In this document: positions 1 through 8,948 of the stretch, one piece after another | Position numbering within the stretch: position 1 is the stretch's first letter | Layout: the number at the start of each line of letters is the position of its first letter | Source of the DNA: Methylobacterium sp. Leaf117 | GTDB taxonomy: Bacteria > Pseudomonadota > Alphaproteobacteria > Rhizobiales > Beijerinckiaceae | Direction: 5' to 3' | Assembly (NCBI RefSeq): GCF_001422985.1 | Contig: NZ_LMNL01000012.1 | Coordinates: 127,096-191,095, forward strand | Length of the DNA: 64,000 bases | Program-made: the position numbers and the translations under genes | The notes under the pieces: generated by a model | Database searches by the model: none | Seen by the model: the letters and a program-made list of their open reading frames with translations, nothing else | What the model was told of the DNA's origin: nothing

Positions 1-314
1 AGCTTGGCGGCACGCCCGTGGCGCCGGTCGATCTCCATGAAGATCACCGATCCGATCGGGCGGGCGATGAAGGCCAGGGCGAACAGCGCGAAGGCGTAGA
101 GGGTGCCGGTCAGCGGGTCGGCGAAGGGGAAGAACACGCCGGGAAAGATCAGCACCGAGGCGATGCCGAAGACGAAGAAGTCGAAATACTCGGCGGCGCG
201 GCCGATCACGACTCCGATGGCGATTTCGCCCGGCGCGACCGTGTGGTCGCTGGAAGCCTCGTGGGCGTCGCGTTCCAGCGACGACGAGGACGGCACTGCG
301 TATTCTGCGCTCAT
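1..314 (-). CDS. MFS transporter, MHS family (N-terminal part, cut by window edge)
   Basis: Only the first 104 codons are present; the gene runs off the left edge. Reading the minus strand from the ATG at 314 gives a polar N-terminus of about 25 residues, then a first membrane segment with GRAAEYFDFFVFGIAS and a second with ARPIGSVIF. The E-[WY]-[FY]-D-F signature in helix 1 and the R-P-[IL]-G motif in helix 2 are typical of the metabolite:H+ symporter branch of the major facilitator superfamily, which imports organic acids or zwitterions with protons. The substrate cannot be deduced. A second transporter of this type lies at 17304-18662. The gene is divergent from cyoA. Confidence 0.8.
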   Translation of the reverse strand, partial: MSAEYAVPSSSSLERDAHEASSDHTVAPGEIAIGVVIGRAAEYFDFFVFGIASVLIFPGVFFPFADPLTGTLYAFALFALAFIARPIGSVIFMEIDRRHGRAAK

Positions 315-665
315 CGAGAGGACCGGGCTCGCTTCATGCGTTCGGGGCCGGATCGGGCGCCGGAAAGCGCGCGGGGGCCGAAGGGGTTTGGACTACGTTT
401 ACGCCGCGTGATTCGTCTGCGTCAAAGCACGGCGTGACGCGCTCCACCGGGAACGCCGCGACCAAAAGGCACGACTCGGTTTCCCACGGAAAAAATCCCT
501 TAGCACAGCTTAACTTACAACCGCCATGAGCGCAGCGCTGATCAGACGCGCCACGCGCGACTTGTCAGAGCCCTGTGTTGCGGCGCAGTGAGACGCAGCG
601 CTTCCGTCCTCCCGTCCCAGGGGGGAACGGGAAGGTGCTCCTCCGAGATCGCGCCAGACGAGTCC
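315..665. other. Intergenic region between divergent MFS transporter and cyo operon
   Basis: About 350 bases between the starts of the MFS gene (minus) and cyoA (plus). It must hold both promoters, but no convincing sigma-70 hexamer pair, known operator or terminator can be picked out by eye. An ATG at 525 and an upstream in-frame codon at 588 do not lead to conserved protein sequence. Confidence 0.4.
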
Positions 666-1913
666 ATGCCCGTCAAATCCATGCCCGTCAAAATCCTTCG
701 CACGCTCGTCCTCCTTCCGCTGTTCGGCCTGCTCTCCGGCTGCAACATGGTTCTGATGCAGCCGTCCGGTGACATCGCCGCGCGCCAGCGCGACCTGATC
801 CTGGCCTCCACCGGCCTGATGCTGCTGATCATCATTCCGGTGATCGCCTTCACGCTGCTGTTCGCTTGGCGCTACCGCATCTCGAACAAGGACGCCGAGT
901 ACGATCCCGACTGGCATCACTCGACCCAGCTCGAAGTGCTGATCTGGTCCGCCCCGCTGGTGATCGTGATCGCGCTCGGAGCGCTGACCTGGATCAGCAC
1001 CCACACCCTCGATCCCTACCGGCCCCTGAGCCGGCTCGACGCGGACCGCCCGCTGCCGGCGGGGGTCAAGCCGCTGACGGTCGAGGTCGTCGCACTCGAT
1101 TGGAAATGGCTGTTCTTCTACCCAGATCAGGGTATCGCCACCGTCAACGAACTGGCCGCACCGGTCGACGTGCCGATCTCCTTCAAGATCACCTCAGCCA
1201 CCGTGATGAATTCGTTCTTCGTTCCCGCTCTCGCCGGTCAGATCTACGCCATGGCCGGCATGGAGACCAAGTTGCACGCGGTGATCAACAAGGCCGGTGT
1301 GTATGAAGGTCTTTCGGCCAACTACAGCGGCTCGGGCTTCTCGCGGATGAACTTCAAGTTCCATGGCCTCGACCAGGCCGGGTTCGACGCCTGGGTCGCC
1401 AAGGTGAAGGCGGAGGGCCAATCGCTCACCCGCCAGTCCTACATTGAACTGGAGAAGCCGAGCGAGCGCGAGCCCGTCCGCTACTTCTCCTCTGTCGAGA
1501 ACGGCCTCTACAGCGCGGTGCTCAACATGTGTGCCATTCCCGGCAAGATGTGCATGAACGAGATGATGCACATCGACGCCATGGGCGGCGCCGGCAAGGA
1601 GAGCCACGCCAATCGCGAGCGGCTCGAATACGACAATCGCTACGCCGAGCAGGGCGTGGAGGCTCCCGCCGCCACCGTCGGCGGCTCGGGTCGTGAGTCG
1701 CACAGCCCGGAGCAGCCCGAAGGCATGAAGCCGAAGAGCATCGCGCCCGAGGTGAAGCCGGGTTCGGCACCGGAACATTCCGGACACGATCATTCTGGAC
1801 CTGACCACGGCGCTCACCAGGGCCAAGCCGGCCCAGCGGGCGACGGCAAGGATTCGAAGGGCTCGGATTCGAAGGGCTCGGACTCGATCGCGCCCGGCCA
1901 ACTGAATCGCTAA
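666..1913 (+). CDS. cyoA: Cytochrome bo-type ubiquinol oxidase subunit II
   Basis: Subunit II of a proton-pumping heme-copper quinol oxidase, which passes electrons from ubiquinol to oxygen at the inner membrane. The N-terminus is a lipoprotein signal ending in the lipobox LLSGC, followed by two membrane helices (about residues 35-60 and 90-115) and a periplasmic cupredoxin-like domain. The ATG at 666 is chosen because it gives a normal lipoprotein signal; ATG 681 is also possible. At about 415 residues it is roughly 100 longer than E. coli CyoA. The excess is a hydrophilic C-terminal tail rich in His, Gly, Asp and Ser (EHSGHDHSGPDH, repeats of DSKGS). It is first in an operon with cyoB, cyoC, cyoD and a SURF1 gene. 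Confidence 0.93.
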   Translation: MPVKSMPVKILRTLVLLPLFGLLSGCNMVLMQPSGDIAARQRDLILASTGLMLLIIIPVIAFTLLFAWRYRISNKDAEYDPDWHHSTQLEVLIWSAPLVIVIALGALTWISTHTLDPYRPLSRLDADRPLPAGVKPLTVEVVALDWKWLFFYPDQGIATVNELAAPVDVPISFKITSATVMNSFFVPALAGQIYAMAGMETKLHAVINKAGVYEGLSANYSGSGFSRMNFKFHGLDQAGFDAWVAKVKAEGQSLTRQSYIELEKPSEREPVRYFSSVENGLYSAVLNMCAIPGKMCMNEMMHIDAMGGAGKESHANRERLEYDNRYAEQGVEAPAATVGGSGRESHSPEQPEGMKPKSIAPEVKPGSAPEHSGHDHSGPDHGAHQGQAGPAGDGKDSKGSDSKGSDSIAPGQLNR

Positions 1914-1973
1914 TCGCGGACGCTTCTGTCGCCCGCCCCTCCATTCGGCACACTCCTCTGACGAGTAGGTCCC

Positions 1974-3977
1974 ATGTTCTCCAATCCGGATCTCCAGAAG
2001 CTCCTGTTCGGGCGCCTGACGCTCGATGCCGTGCCGCTTCATGAGCCGATCCTCCTGATCACCTTCGTGATGGTCGGCATCGGCGGCGTCGCCGTGCTCG
2101 GCGCCCTGACGTATTTCCGCCTCTGGGGTATCCTTTGGCGCGACTGGTTCACCTCCGTCGATCACAAGAAGATCGGCATCATGTACATCGTGCTGGCGCT
2201 GGTGATGCTCCTGCGTGGCTTTGCCGACGCGCTTATGATGCGCGCCCAGCAGGCGATGGCGTTCGGTCCGAACGAGGGCTACCTGCCGCCGCACCACTAC
2301 GATCAGATCTTCACCGCCCACGGCGTGATCATGATCTTCTTCGTGGCGATGCCGCTGGTGACGGGCCTGATGAACTTCGTAGTGCCGCTGCAGATCGGCG
2401 CCCGCGACGTGGCCTTTCCGTTCCTCAACAACTTCAGCTTCTGGATGACGGTGGCGGGCGCCGTGACGGTGATGGCCTCGCTGTTCGTCGGCGAGTTCGC
2501 CCGCACCGGCTGGCTGGCCTATCCGCCGCTCTCCGGCCCCGCCATGAGTCCGGGCGTCGGCGTCGACTATTACATCTGGGCGCTGCAGATCGCCGGCATC
2601 GGGACGTTGCTGTCCGGCATCAACCTGATCGCCACCATCGTGAAGATGCGGGCCCCCGGCATGACCATGATGAAGATGCCGGTCTTCACCTGGACCTCGC
2701 TCTGCACCAACATTCTCATCGTCGCCGCCTTCCCCATCCTGACGGCCGTTCTCGCGCTGCTGTCGCTTGATCGCTACGTCGGCACGCACTTCTTCTCGAA
2801 CGACCTCGGGGGCAACCCGATGATGTACGTGAACCTGGTGTGGATCTGGGGCCACCCGGAGGTGTACATCCTCATCCTGCCGGCCTTCGGCGTATTCTCG
2901 GAGATCGTCTCGACCTTCTCGAGCAAGCGCCTCTTCGGTTACGCCTCGATGGTCTACGCGACCGTCGTGATCACGATCCTGTCCTACCTCGTGTGGCTGC
3001 ACCACTTCTTCACGATGGGCTCGGGCGCCAGCGTGAACTCGTTCTTCGGCATCACCACGATGATCATCTCGATCCCCACGGGGGCGAAGATCTTCAACTG
3101 GCTGTTCACCATGTACAAGGGCCGCATCCGCTTCGAGGTGCCGATGCTCTGGACGATCGGCTTCATGGTGACCTTCGTCATCGGCGGCATGACCGGCGTG
3201 CTGCTCGCCGTGCCCCCGGCCGACTTCGTGCTGCACAACTCGCTGTTCCTGATCGCCCACTTCCACAACGTCATCATCGGCGGCGTGCTGTTCGGCATGC
3301 TGGCCGGCATCACCTACTGGTTCCCCAAGGCCTTCGGCTTCAAGCTCGATCCGTTCTGGGGGAAGATGTCGTTCTGGTTCTGGCTGACCGGCTTCTGGGT
3401 CGCCTTCATGCCGCTCTACGTGCTCGGCCTGATGGGCGTCACCCGTCGCGTCCAGCACTTCGACGATCCCTCGCTTCAGATCTGGTTCGTGATTGCAGCG
3501 TTTGGCGCCCTTCTGATCCTGTGCGGCATCGCCTCGTTCATCATCACCCTGGTGGTCAGCGTCATCCGGCGTGACCAGCTGCGGGATACGACCGGCGATC
3601 CGTGGGGCGGCCGGACCCTGGAATGGGCGACCTCGTCGCCGCCGCCGGACTACAACTTCGCCTTCACGCCGGTGATCCACGATCACGACGCGTGGTGGGA
3701 CATGAAGAAGCGCGGCTATGCGCGTCCGCTCCAGGGCTTCAAGCCGATCCACATGCCCAAGAACACCGCGGCTGGCCTGATCCTCGGCGTGCTGAGCATC
3801 ATCTTCGCCTTCGCGATGATCTGGTACATCTGGTGGCTCGCCGCCTTCAGCTTCGCGGCGATCGCGGTGGTCGCGATCGGCCACACCTTCAACTACAACC
3901 GCGACTTCTATATCCCGGCCGACGAGGTCGTCCGGACCGAAGCCCAGCGGACAGCCCTGTTGGCGGAGCACGTCTGA
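1974..3977 (+). CDS. cyoB: Cytochrome bo-type ubiquinol oxidase subunit I
   Basis: Catalytic heme-copper subunit (667 residues, normal for CyoB) carrying the low-spin heme and the binuclear heme-CuB site where oxygen is reduced. The metal ligands are visible: the low-spin heme His in FTAHGVIM, the cross-linked CuB His/Tyr in WGHPEVYIL, the two CuB histidines in LHHFFTMG, and the heme ligands in [11 protein letters not shown]. About 15 membrane segments are apparent. It starts 60 bases after cyoA and is followed after 4 bases by cyoC. The CyoA partner lacks a CuA site, consistent with a quinol rather than cytochrome c oxidase. Confidence 0.97.
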   Translation: MFSNPDLQKLLFGRLTLDAVPLHEPILLITFVMVGIGGVAVLGALTYFRLWGILWRDWFTSVDHKKIGIMYIVLALVMLLRGFADALMMRAQQAMAFGPNEGYLPPHHYDQIFTAHGVIMIFFVAMPLVTGLMNFVVPLQIGARDVAFPFLNNFSFWMTVAGAVTVMASLFVGEFARTGWLAYPPLSGPAMSPGVGVDYYIWALQIAGIGTLLSGINLIATIVKMRAPGMTMMKMPVFTWTSLCTNILIVAAFPILTAVLALLSLDRYVGTHFFSNDLGGNPMMYVNLVWIWGHPEVYILILPAFGVFSEIVSTFSSKRLFGYASMVYATVVITILSYLVWLHHFFTMGSGASVNSFFGITTMIISIPTGAKIFNWLFTMYKGRIRFEVPMLWTIGFMVTFVIGGMTGVLLAVPPADFVLHNSLFLIAHFHNVIIGGVLFGMLAGITYWFPKAFGFKLDPFWGKMSFWFWLTGFWVAFMPLYVLGLMGVTRRVQHFDDPSLQIWFVIAAFGALLILCGIASFIITLVVSVIRRDQLRDTTGDPWGGRTLEWATSSPPPDYNFAFTPVIHDHDAWWDMKKRGYARPLQGFKPIHMPKNTAAGLILGVLSIIFAFAMIWYIWWLAAFSFAAIAVVAIGHTFNYNRDFYIPADEVVRTEAQRTALLAEHV

Positions 3978-3981
3978 GACC

Positions 3982-4650
3982 ATGGCAACCCAAGCTTCCG
4001 CTGCCATGAACTTCGAGTCGGGACGAAGCCCGTCGGTCGCGATCAAGGCGGTCGACCCGACGGACTTCTACGACGCCAAGGGCGAGCATCACCCGGAAGG
4101 GAGCACGATGCTCGGCTTCTGGCTCTACCTGATGAGCGACTGCCTCATCTTCGCGGCCCTGTTCGCCACCTACGCGGTGGTGGGGCGCAACTACGCGGCC
4201 GGCCCGTCGCCGAAGGATCTGTTCGACCTGCCGCTGGTGGCGCTGAACACGTCGATGCTGCTGTTCTCGTCCATCACCTACGGCTTCGCCATGCTGGAGA
4301 TGGAGAAGGGCGACCTCAGCCGGGTGCAGATCTGGCTGGCCGTCACCGGCCTGTTCGGCCTCGCCTTCGTGGGCCTCGAACTCTACGAGTTCCACCACCT
4401 GATCCACGAGGGCGCCACGCCCCAGCGCAGCGCCTTCCTGTCGGCCTTCTTCACCCTGGTCGGCACCCACGGCCTGCACGTCAGCCTCGGTATCGTCTGG
4501 CTGGTGACGCTGATGGCGCAGGTCCACAAGCGCGGGCTGGTACCCGAGAACAAGCGTCGGCTGCTCTGCCTCAGCATGTTCTGGCACTTCCTCGACGTGA
4601 TCTGGATCGGCGTGTTCACCTTCGTGTACCTGATGGGAGTCCTGCAATGA
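3982..4650 (+). CDS. cyoC: Cytochrome bo-type ubiquinol oxidase subunit III
   Basis: Five-helix subunit III of the quinol oxidase (222 residues). It has the family features TMLGFWLYLMSDCLIFAALFATY in the first helix region, the FVGLELYEFHHL segment, and GTHGLHVSLGIVW. It does not carry redox centres; in this family it stabilises the complex and proton pumping. The start at 3982 is 4 bases after the cyoB stop, and its stop overlaps the cyoD start by 4 bases (ATGA), so translation is probably coupled. Confidence 0.95.
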   Translation: MATQASAAMNFESGRSPSVAIKAVDPTDFYDAKGEHHPEGSTMLGFWLYLMSDCLIFAALFATYAVVGRNYAAGPSPKDLFDLPLVALNTSMLLFSSITYGFAMLEMEKGDLSRVQIWLAVTGLFGLAFVGLELYEFHHLIHEGATPQRSAFLSAFFTLVGTHGLHVSLGIVWLVTLMAQVHKRGLVPENKRRLLCLSMFWHFLDVIWIGVFTFVYLMGVLQ

Positions 4651-5030
4651 GCGCCGCGACGAAGGCAGGACACGACGACCACGGGCATGCACATGGCCAT
4701 GCCGATGCCGGCAGCCACGGTTCGTTCAAGGATTACATGACCGGCTTCGTGCTGTCGGTCATCCTGACGGCAATCCCGTTCATCCTCGTGATGAGCAACG
4801 TGATCGGCAACAACCAGATCACCGGCATCGTCATCATGGGCTTCGCGGTGGCGCAGATCGTGGTCCACATGATCTACTTCCTCCACATGAACACGAAGTC
4901 CGAAGGCGGCTGGACCATCCTGGCGCTGATCTTCACCCTGACGCTGGTGATCATCACCCTCGCGGGCTCCCTGTGGGTCATGTACCACCTCAACACCAAC
5001 ATGATGCCGATGCACATGCACACGCGCTGA
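4647..5030 (+). CDS. cyoD: Cytochrome bo-type ubiquinol oxidase subunit IV
   Basis: Small subunit IV (127 residues) with a His/Asp/Gly-rich cytoplasmic N-terminus (HDDHGHAHGHADAGSH) and three membrane helices, including the conserved VHMIYFLHMN segment between helices 2 and 3. In E. coli the homologue assists assembly of the CuB site. It overlaps cyoC by 4 bases, and its TGA overlaps the ATG of the SURF1 gene by one base. No cyoE (heme O synthase) follows, so heme O must be made from a gene elsewhere. Confidence 0.93.
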   Translation: MSAATKAGHDDHGHAHGHADAGSHGSFKDYMTGFVLSVILTAIPFILVMSNVIGNNQITGIVIMGFAVAQIVVHMIYFLHMNTKSEGGWTILALIFTLTLVIITLAGSLWVMYHLNTNMMPMHMHTR

Positions 5031-5785
5031 TGCGCGTCGGCAAACCGGCGACGCGGCGCTCCGGCGTCGCGCTCGCCACCCTCTGCGTCGTCGGACTGGT
5101 CTTGATCGGCCTCCTGGCGGCGCTCGGGACCTGGCAGATTCAGCGTCGCGCCTGGAAGCACGCGCTGATCGCCCGGGTCGAAGCCCGGGTGCACGCAGAG
5201 CCCGTCGCGGCGCCGGGTCCGGCGATCTGGAACAGTCTGACGTCCGAGACGGACGCGTACCGGCGGGTTCAGGCCACGGGACGGTTTCAGAACGACCGGG
5301 AAACCCTGGTTCAGGCCGTGACCGAACTCGGTGGCGGCTTCTGGGTGATGACGCCTCTGCTGCGCCCGGACGGCACGACGCTTCTGATCAATCGCGGCTT
5401 CATCCCGCCGGACAAGCGCGATCCGGCCACGCGGGCCGAGGGGCAGACCGATGCGCCGGTCTCGGTCATCGGTCTCCTGCGCTTCAGCGAACCCGGAGGG
5501 GGCTTCCTCCGCAGCAATGATGCCGGCGCCGGGCGCTGGTATTCGCGCGATGTCGCGGCGATCGCGCGGGCGCGGGGCCTCAATGAGGCGGCCCCCTATT
5601 TCGTCGATGCCGATGCGACGCCGAACCCAGGTGGTTGGCCTGTCGGCGGGCTGACCATCGTGGCCTTCCCGGACAATCACCTCGTCTACGCGCTGACGTG
5701 GTACGTTCTTGCTCTGATGGTCGCGGGCGCGCTCGCCTACACGCTGGTCGATGCCCGCCGCTCGGCGCGGCGGAGATCGACCTGA
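5030..5785 (+). CDS. SURF1 family oxidase assembly protein
   Basis: A 251-residue SURF1/Shy1 family protein. It has one membrane helix near the N-terminus (LATLCVVGLVLIGLLAALGTWQ), an extracytoplasmic domain with the conserved NRGFIPPDKR stretch, and a second helix near the C-terminus (ALTWYVLALMVAGALAY). SURF1 proteins deliver or stabilise heme during assembly of heme-copper oxidases. The start at 5030 overlaps the cyoD stop (TGATG), so the pair is translationally coupled and this SURF1 probably serves the bo-type enzyme. Longer upstream readings would overlap cyoD in another frame and are unlikely. Confidence 0.9.
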   Translation: MRVGKPATRRSGVALATLCVVGLVLIGLLAALGTWQIQRRAWKHALIARVEARVHAEPVAAPGPAIWNSLTSETDAYRRVQATGRFQNDRETLVQAVTELGGGFWVMTPLLRPDGTTLLINRGFIPPDKRDPATRAEGQTDAPVSVIGLLRFSEPGGGFLRSNDAGAGRWYSRDVAAIARARGLNEAAPYFVDADATPNPGGWPVGGLTIVAFPDNHLVYALTWYVLALMVAGALAYTLVDARRSARRRST

Positions 5786-5834
5786 ACCGCGGCCCTCCAT
5801 CCGATTCTTGCCGGTGGGCGGCCGCTCGGATGGC

Positions 5835-6473
5835 TCAGGCGCCGAGCCCCGCGATCCAGGCCCCCGCGCGCTCCACGTCCGCCTGGGTCAGGCCATGCCC
5901 GCTCGGCAGGATCTCGTGCGTGACCGCGGCTCGGCCGGCGCGAAGCCGCTCGGCGAGCGCGCCGGCATTGGCCGCCGGAACGATCGGGTCGGCGGCTCCG
6001 GAGAGCAGGAGCACCGGTTTGCCCGCGAGATCGACTGGATCGGTCCGGGTCAGCGGCACCATCGGGCGCAGCAGGACGGCTCCCGCCAGCACGTCGGGAT
6101 ACAACAGCAGTAGGGCGGCGGCGATGTTGGCGCCGTTCGAGAAACCGACCGCCACCGGGGCGGCGAGCCCGTAGGCCGCGCGCGCCGCCGCGATGAACGC
6201 AGCGAGATCCGCCGCCCGATGCCGGAGATCGGCTTCGTCGAACACGCCCTCCGCCAAGCGCCGGAAGAAGCGCGGCATGCCGTTCTCCAGGACGGCGCCG
6301 CGCGGGGAGAGCAGGGCGGCTCCGGGCGCCAGCGTCCGGCCAAGGGGTAGGAGGTCGTTCTCGTCGCCACCCGTCCCGTGGAGCAGGAGCAGGGGCGGTG
6401 CGTCGGCAACGGTCGCTGGCGCGAAGCGATGGACGAGGCCGAGGGCGGGCTGCGTGAGGGATGGGTTGGTCAT
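5835..6473 (-). CDS. Alpha/beta hydrolase, carboxylesterase/phospholipase family (YpfH-like)
   Basis: A 212-residue cytoplasmic alpha/beta hydrolase of the small carboxylesterase family. The oxyanion-hole segment LLLHGTGGDENDLLPLG, the nucleophile elbow GFSNGAN (Ser), the acid in SGAADPIVP (Asp) and the base in PSGHGLT (His) make a complete catalytic triad in the right order and spacing. The substrate is unknown. It is downstream of the VOC dioxygenase on the same strand but separated by about 100 bases and a strong hairpin, so it is likely transcribed separately. Confidence 0.85.
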   Translation of the reverse strand: MTNPSLTQPALGLVHRFAPATVADAPPLLLLHGTGGDENDLLPLGRTLAPGAALLSPRGAVLENGMPRFFRRLAEGVFDEADLRHRAADLAAFIAAARAAYGLAAPVAVGFSNGANIAAALLLLYPDVLAGAVLLRPMVPLTRTDPVDLAGKPVLLLSGAADPIVPAANAGALAERLRAGRAAVTHEILPSGHGLTQADVERAGAWIAGLGA

Positions 6474-6500
6474 GACAACCTCGCTGAAGCGATTGAGAAT

Positions 6501-6533
6501 CGGCGCCCGCCCCGACTCTGGGAGCGGGCGCCG
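6501..6533. terminator. Strong inverted repeat, probable terminator
   Basis: A perfect 10-bp stem (6501-6510 with 6524-6533) and a 13-base loop. It lies just downstream of the minus-strand dioxygenase gene and upstream of the minus-strand hydrolase gene. A T-run follows on the plus strand (GGGTTTTC); on the minus strand the trailing sequence is only moderately T-rich, so the direction is uncertain. Confidence 0.5.
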
Positions 6534-6574
6534 GGTTTTCGTCGCCCGGTGACGGAACCGGCGGGTGGATAGAA

Positions 6575-7504
6575 TCAGGCCCTCTCGGCCAAGCGGCCCT
6601 CGATCTGCGCCCGGTGCGGCTCAAGGAAACGCGGGAGCATGAGGGCTTGGCCCAGCGACGCCACCGGCTCGTCGATGGCAAAGCCGGGACCATCGGTGGC
6701 GATTTCGAACAGCACTCCGCCCGGCTCGCGGAAGTAGACCGAGCGGAAATACTGACGGTCCTTCTGCTCGGTGACGCCGAGACCGTACGAGCGGGTCAGC
6801 GTCTCCACCATCCGTGCCTGCTCCGCGTCATCCGCGGCCCGGAAAGCGATGTGGTGGACCGAGCCGGCGCCCTGGCGACCGCGCAGGAATTCGCCCACCA
6901 CCCGCAGGGTGACGAAGCCGCCGTTCTCGGCTTCGGTGCCATAGCGGATCGACAGACCGTCGCGGCCGGCTTCGCGGAAACCGAGCACGCCGGTCAGGAT
7001 CGCCGCCGTCGCCTCGGCCTCCCGGAGCAGAAGCGTGACCCCGTGGAAGCCCCGGATGGCGTGCTCGGCCGGAACCTCGCCGCCGGTCCAGACCCCGCCG
7101 GCCTCCTGGGCGTCGGTTCCCACCAGGGCCAGGATCATGCCGTCCGGGTCGCGAAAGCGCAGAATCGGATCGCCGAAGGCCTGTGCCACGGTGTCGTGCG
7201 TGACGCCCTTCTCGATGAAGCGATGGGCCCACCAGCCGATGGCGGCGCGCGGGACTCGGAACGCGGTCTCCTGCGTCTCGCCGACGCCGACCCGCCCGGG
7301 TGCCGCGTGGGCGATGGGGAAGAAGGTCAGGATGGTGCCCGGGCGGCCGGTCTCGTCGCCGTAATAGAGATGGTAGGTGCCCGGATCGTCGAAGTTGACG
7401 GTCTTCTTCACCAGGCGAAGGCCGAGCACGCGGGTGTAGAAGTCGACGTTGCGATCGGGGGCGCCAGAGAACGCGGTGACATGATGGATGCCGGTGTGGG
7501 ACAT
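6575..7504 (-). CDS. VOC-family ring-cleaving dioxygenase (MhqO-like)
   Basis: A 309-residue protein made of two vicinal-oxygen-chelate domains (about residues 1-140 and 150-290). Candidate metal ligands are the His in GIHHVTAFSG, the His in VHHIAFR and the Glu in VLFEIATDGPGF, the pattern of extradiol-type dioxygenases such as MhqO, which cleave hydroquinone-like substrates. The ATG at 7504 is chosen because the family begins with this MSHTGIHHVT-like sequence; longer readings enter the intergenic operator. It is divergent from a LysR regulator at 7632, which probably controls it in response to an electrophile or aromatic compound. Confidence 0.85.
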   Translation of the reverse strand: MSHTGIHHVTAFSGAPDRNVDFYTRVLGLRLVKKTVNFDDPGTYHLYYGDETGRPGTILTFFPIAHAAPGRVGVGETQETAFRVPRAAIGWWAHRFIEKGVTHDTVAQAFGDPILRFRDPDGMILALVGTDAQEAGGVWTGGEVPAEHAIRGFHGVTLLLREAEATAAILTGVLGFREAGRDGLSIRYGTEAENGGFVTLRVVGEFLRGRQGAGSVHHIAFRAADDAEQARMVETLTRSYGLGVTEQKDRQYFRSVYFREPGGVLFEIATDGPGFAIDEPVASLGQALMLPRFLEPHRAQIEGRLAERA

Positions 7505-7594
7505 GGGACGAACTCCTCGCGGGCAGCGCCGCACCGGAAGCCCGGCCGTGCTGCGATGACCGGAAGATGCGCCTTGCCCTTCGGTTCGGAAATG

Positions 7595-7618
7595 GAAACG
7601 ATGGAAACGCATCGTTTC
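7595..7618. promoter_or_regulatory. Palindromic operator candidate between dioxygenase and LysR gene
   Basis: A perfect 8-bp inverted repeat (GAAACGAT at 7595-7602, ATCGTTTC at 7611-7618) with an 8-base spacer that repeats part of the arm (GGAAACGC). It sits 14 bases before the LysR ATG in the 127-base divergent intergenic region, the usual place for a LysR binding site controlling both genes. Confidence 0.6.
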
Positions 7619-7631
7619 GGAATACACCGCC

Positions 7632-8744
7632 ATGAAGCTTCCTGACTTCGAAGGCTGGGCCGTCTTCGCCAAAGTGGTGGAGACCGGATCGTTCGGGCGC
7701 GCCGCCGCGGATCTCGGGATCGCCAAAGGCACGGTTTCGAAGGCCGTCACCCGCCTGGAAGCCCGGATCGGGGCACGCCTGTTTCATCGCACCTCGCGCA
7801 AGCTCGCCCTGACGGAGGCCGGGGCCTCGGCGCGGGATGCGGCGGCCCGCATCCTGGCGGAGGGCGAGGCGGCCGAAGCGCTGGCGCAGGACGCCGCCGC
7901 GCAGATGCGCGGCCGGGTGCGCCTCGCCGCGCCGATGTCGTTTGGCGTGCTCCACGTGGCTCCGCGCCTGCCGGACTTCCTGAGTCGCTACCCCGGCCTC
8001 AGCATCGATCTGCACTTGAGCGATGACATCGTCGACCTCGTCGGCGGCGGCTTCGATCTCGGCCTGCGCATCGCGGCCCTGACCGATTCGTCGCTGCGGG
8101 CGCGGCGCCTATGCACCGTCCACCGCTCGCTGGTGGCAACCCCCGCCTATCTCGCGCGCTCCGGGCGGCCGGCGCATCCGCACGACCTGTCGGATCATGC
8201 GTGCCTGGGCTACGCCTACCTGCCGACGCCGGATCGCTGGCGCTTCGTCGCTTCGGACGGTCGGGAGGCGGCGGTGGTGCCGAACGGTCCCTTGCGGGCC
8301 AACAACGCCGATGCCCTGGCGCCCGCCCTTCGGGCCGGGCTCGGCCTCGCGGTCCAGCCGGATTTCATGATCTGGGAGGACCTGCGCGACGGTCGCCTGG
8401 AGCGGGTCCTGCCCGACTGGTCGCCGCCGCGGATCGATCTGCACCTCGTGACTCCGCCGGGCGATCCGCGCCCTGCGCGGGTGACCGCGCTGATCGGCTT
8501 TCTGGCCAAGGCACTGTCGAACGCCCCCTGGTCGGACCCCGGCGGCTACGCACGCGGCGCTGCCGCGCCTCCGGCCTCCGGCCTCCGCGGTGTGATCCGC
8601 TCGGGTCAGGTCTCGGTAATCTCCAGGATCAGTCCGCGCCCGCGCAGGACCTTGTCGATGCGCTGGTGCATGTCCGGACACGGACGGGTCACCCGAAGAT
8701 GCACCGTGTCGCCCTTCGGCGTGCCCGTGACCCAGAGCCGGTAG
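7632..8744 (+). CDS. LysR family transcriptional regulator with extended C-terminus
   Basis: An N-terminal winged helix-turn-helix (about residues 5-65, with GSFGRAAADLGIAKGTVSKAV and LEARIGARLFHRTSRKLALTEAG) is followed by the LysR substrate-binding domain (about 90-295). The family normally ends near residue 300, after the segment ALIGFLAKALS. Here the frame stays open to residue 370, and the extra 70 residues are low-similarity and Arg/Pro/Ser-rich. The last 139 bases overlap the convergent small gene at 8606-8833. Either the true stop was lost by mutation or the tail is real. It probably regulates the divergent dioxygenase. Confidence 0.88.
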   Translation: MKLPDFEGWAVFAKVVETGSFGRAAADLGIAKGTVSKAVTRLEARIGARLFHRTSRKLALTEAGASARDAAARILAEGEAAEALAQDAAAQMRGRVRLAAPMSFGVLHVAPRLPDFLSRYPGLSIDLHLSDDIVDLVGGGFDLGLRIAALTDSSLRARRLCTVHRSLVATPAYLARSGRPAHPHDLSDHACLGYAYLPTPDRWRFVASDGREAAVVPNGPLRANNADALAPALRAGLGLAVQPDFMIWEDLRDGRLERVLPDWSPPRIDLHLVTPPGDPRPARVTALIGFLAKALSNAPWSDPGGYARGAAAPPASGLRGVIRSGQVSVISRISPRPRRTLSMRWCMSGHGRVTRRCTVSPFGVPVTQSR

Positions 8745-8833
8745 CGCAATCCCTCGTCCCGAAGCTGCTCCAGCAGCCGCTCGGAGGCGATCCGGTTGGC
8801 CTCGTTGTTCATCGCGATGAGGCGTGCATCCAT
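8606..8833 (-). CDS. Small hypothetical protein, 75 residues
   Basis: No family is recognised. The product begins MDARLIAMNNEANRIASERL, is mostly charged, and has a probable helix followed by beta-prone segments (LRYRLWVTGTPKGDTVHLRV). The start is set by an AGGAGAGA ribosome-binding site a few bases upstream of the ATG at 8833; a longer in-frame reading lacks one. It has no signal peptide or membrane segment and is presumably cytoplasmic. Its 3' half overlaps the end of the convergent LysR gene. Confidence 0.6.
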   Translation of the reverse strand: MDARLIAMNNEANRIASERLLEQLRDEGLRYRLWVTGTPKGDTVHLRVTRPCPDMHQRIDKVLRGRGLILEITET

Positions 8834-8948
8834 CTCGGTCTCTCCTGCTTGCCTGAGTGCAACGCGCGGCGACACGCTTTTCGTCCCGACAACCTGCATT
8901 CGTGGTGAAGTCGAAGCCGTCGGCCATCGACACCTGCCCCGACCCTTC

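Noticed and set aside
1194..4046. Long minus-strand open frame (about 950 codons) opposite cyoA-cyoB
   Set aside because: It is an antisense shadow created by high third-position GC. The composition is His/Arg/Asp/Glu-rich with no domain, and the plus strand has conserved oxidase genes.
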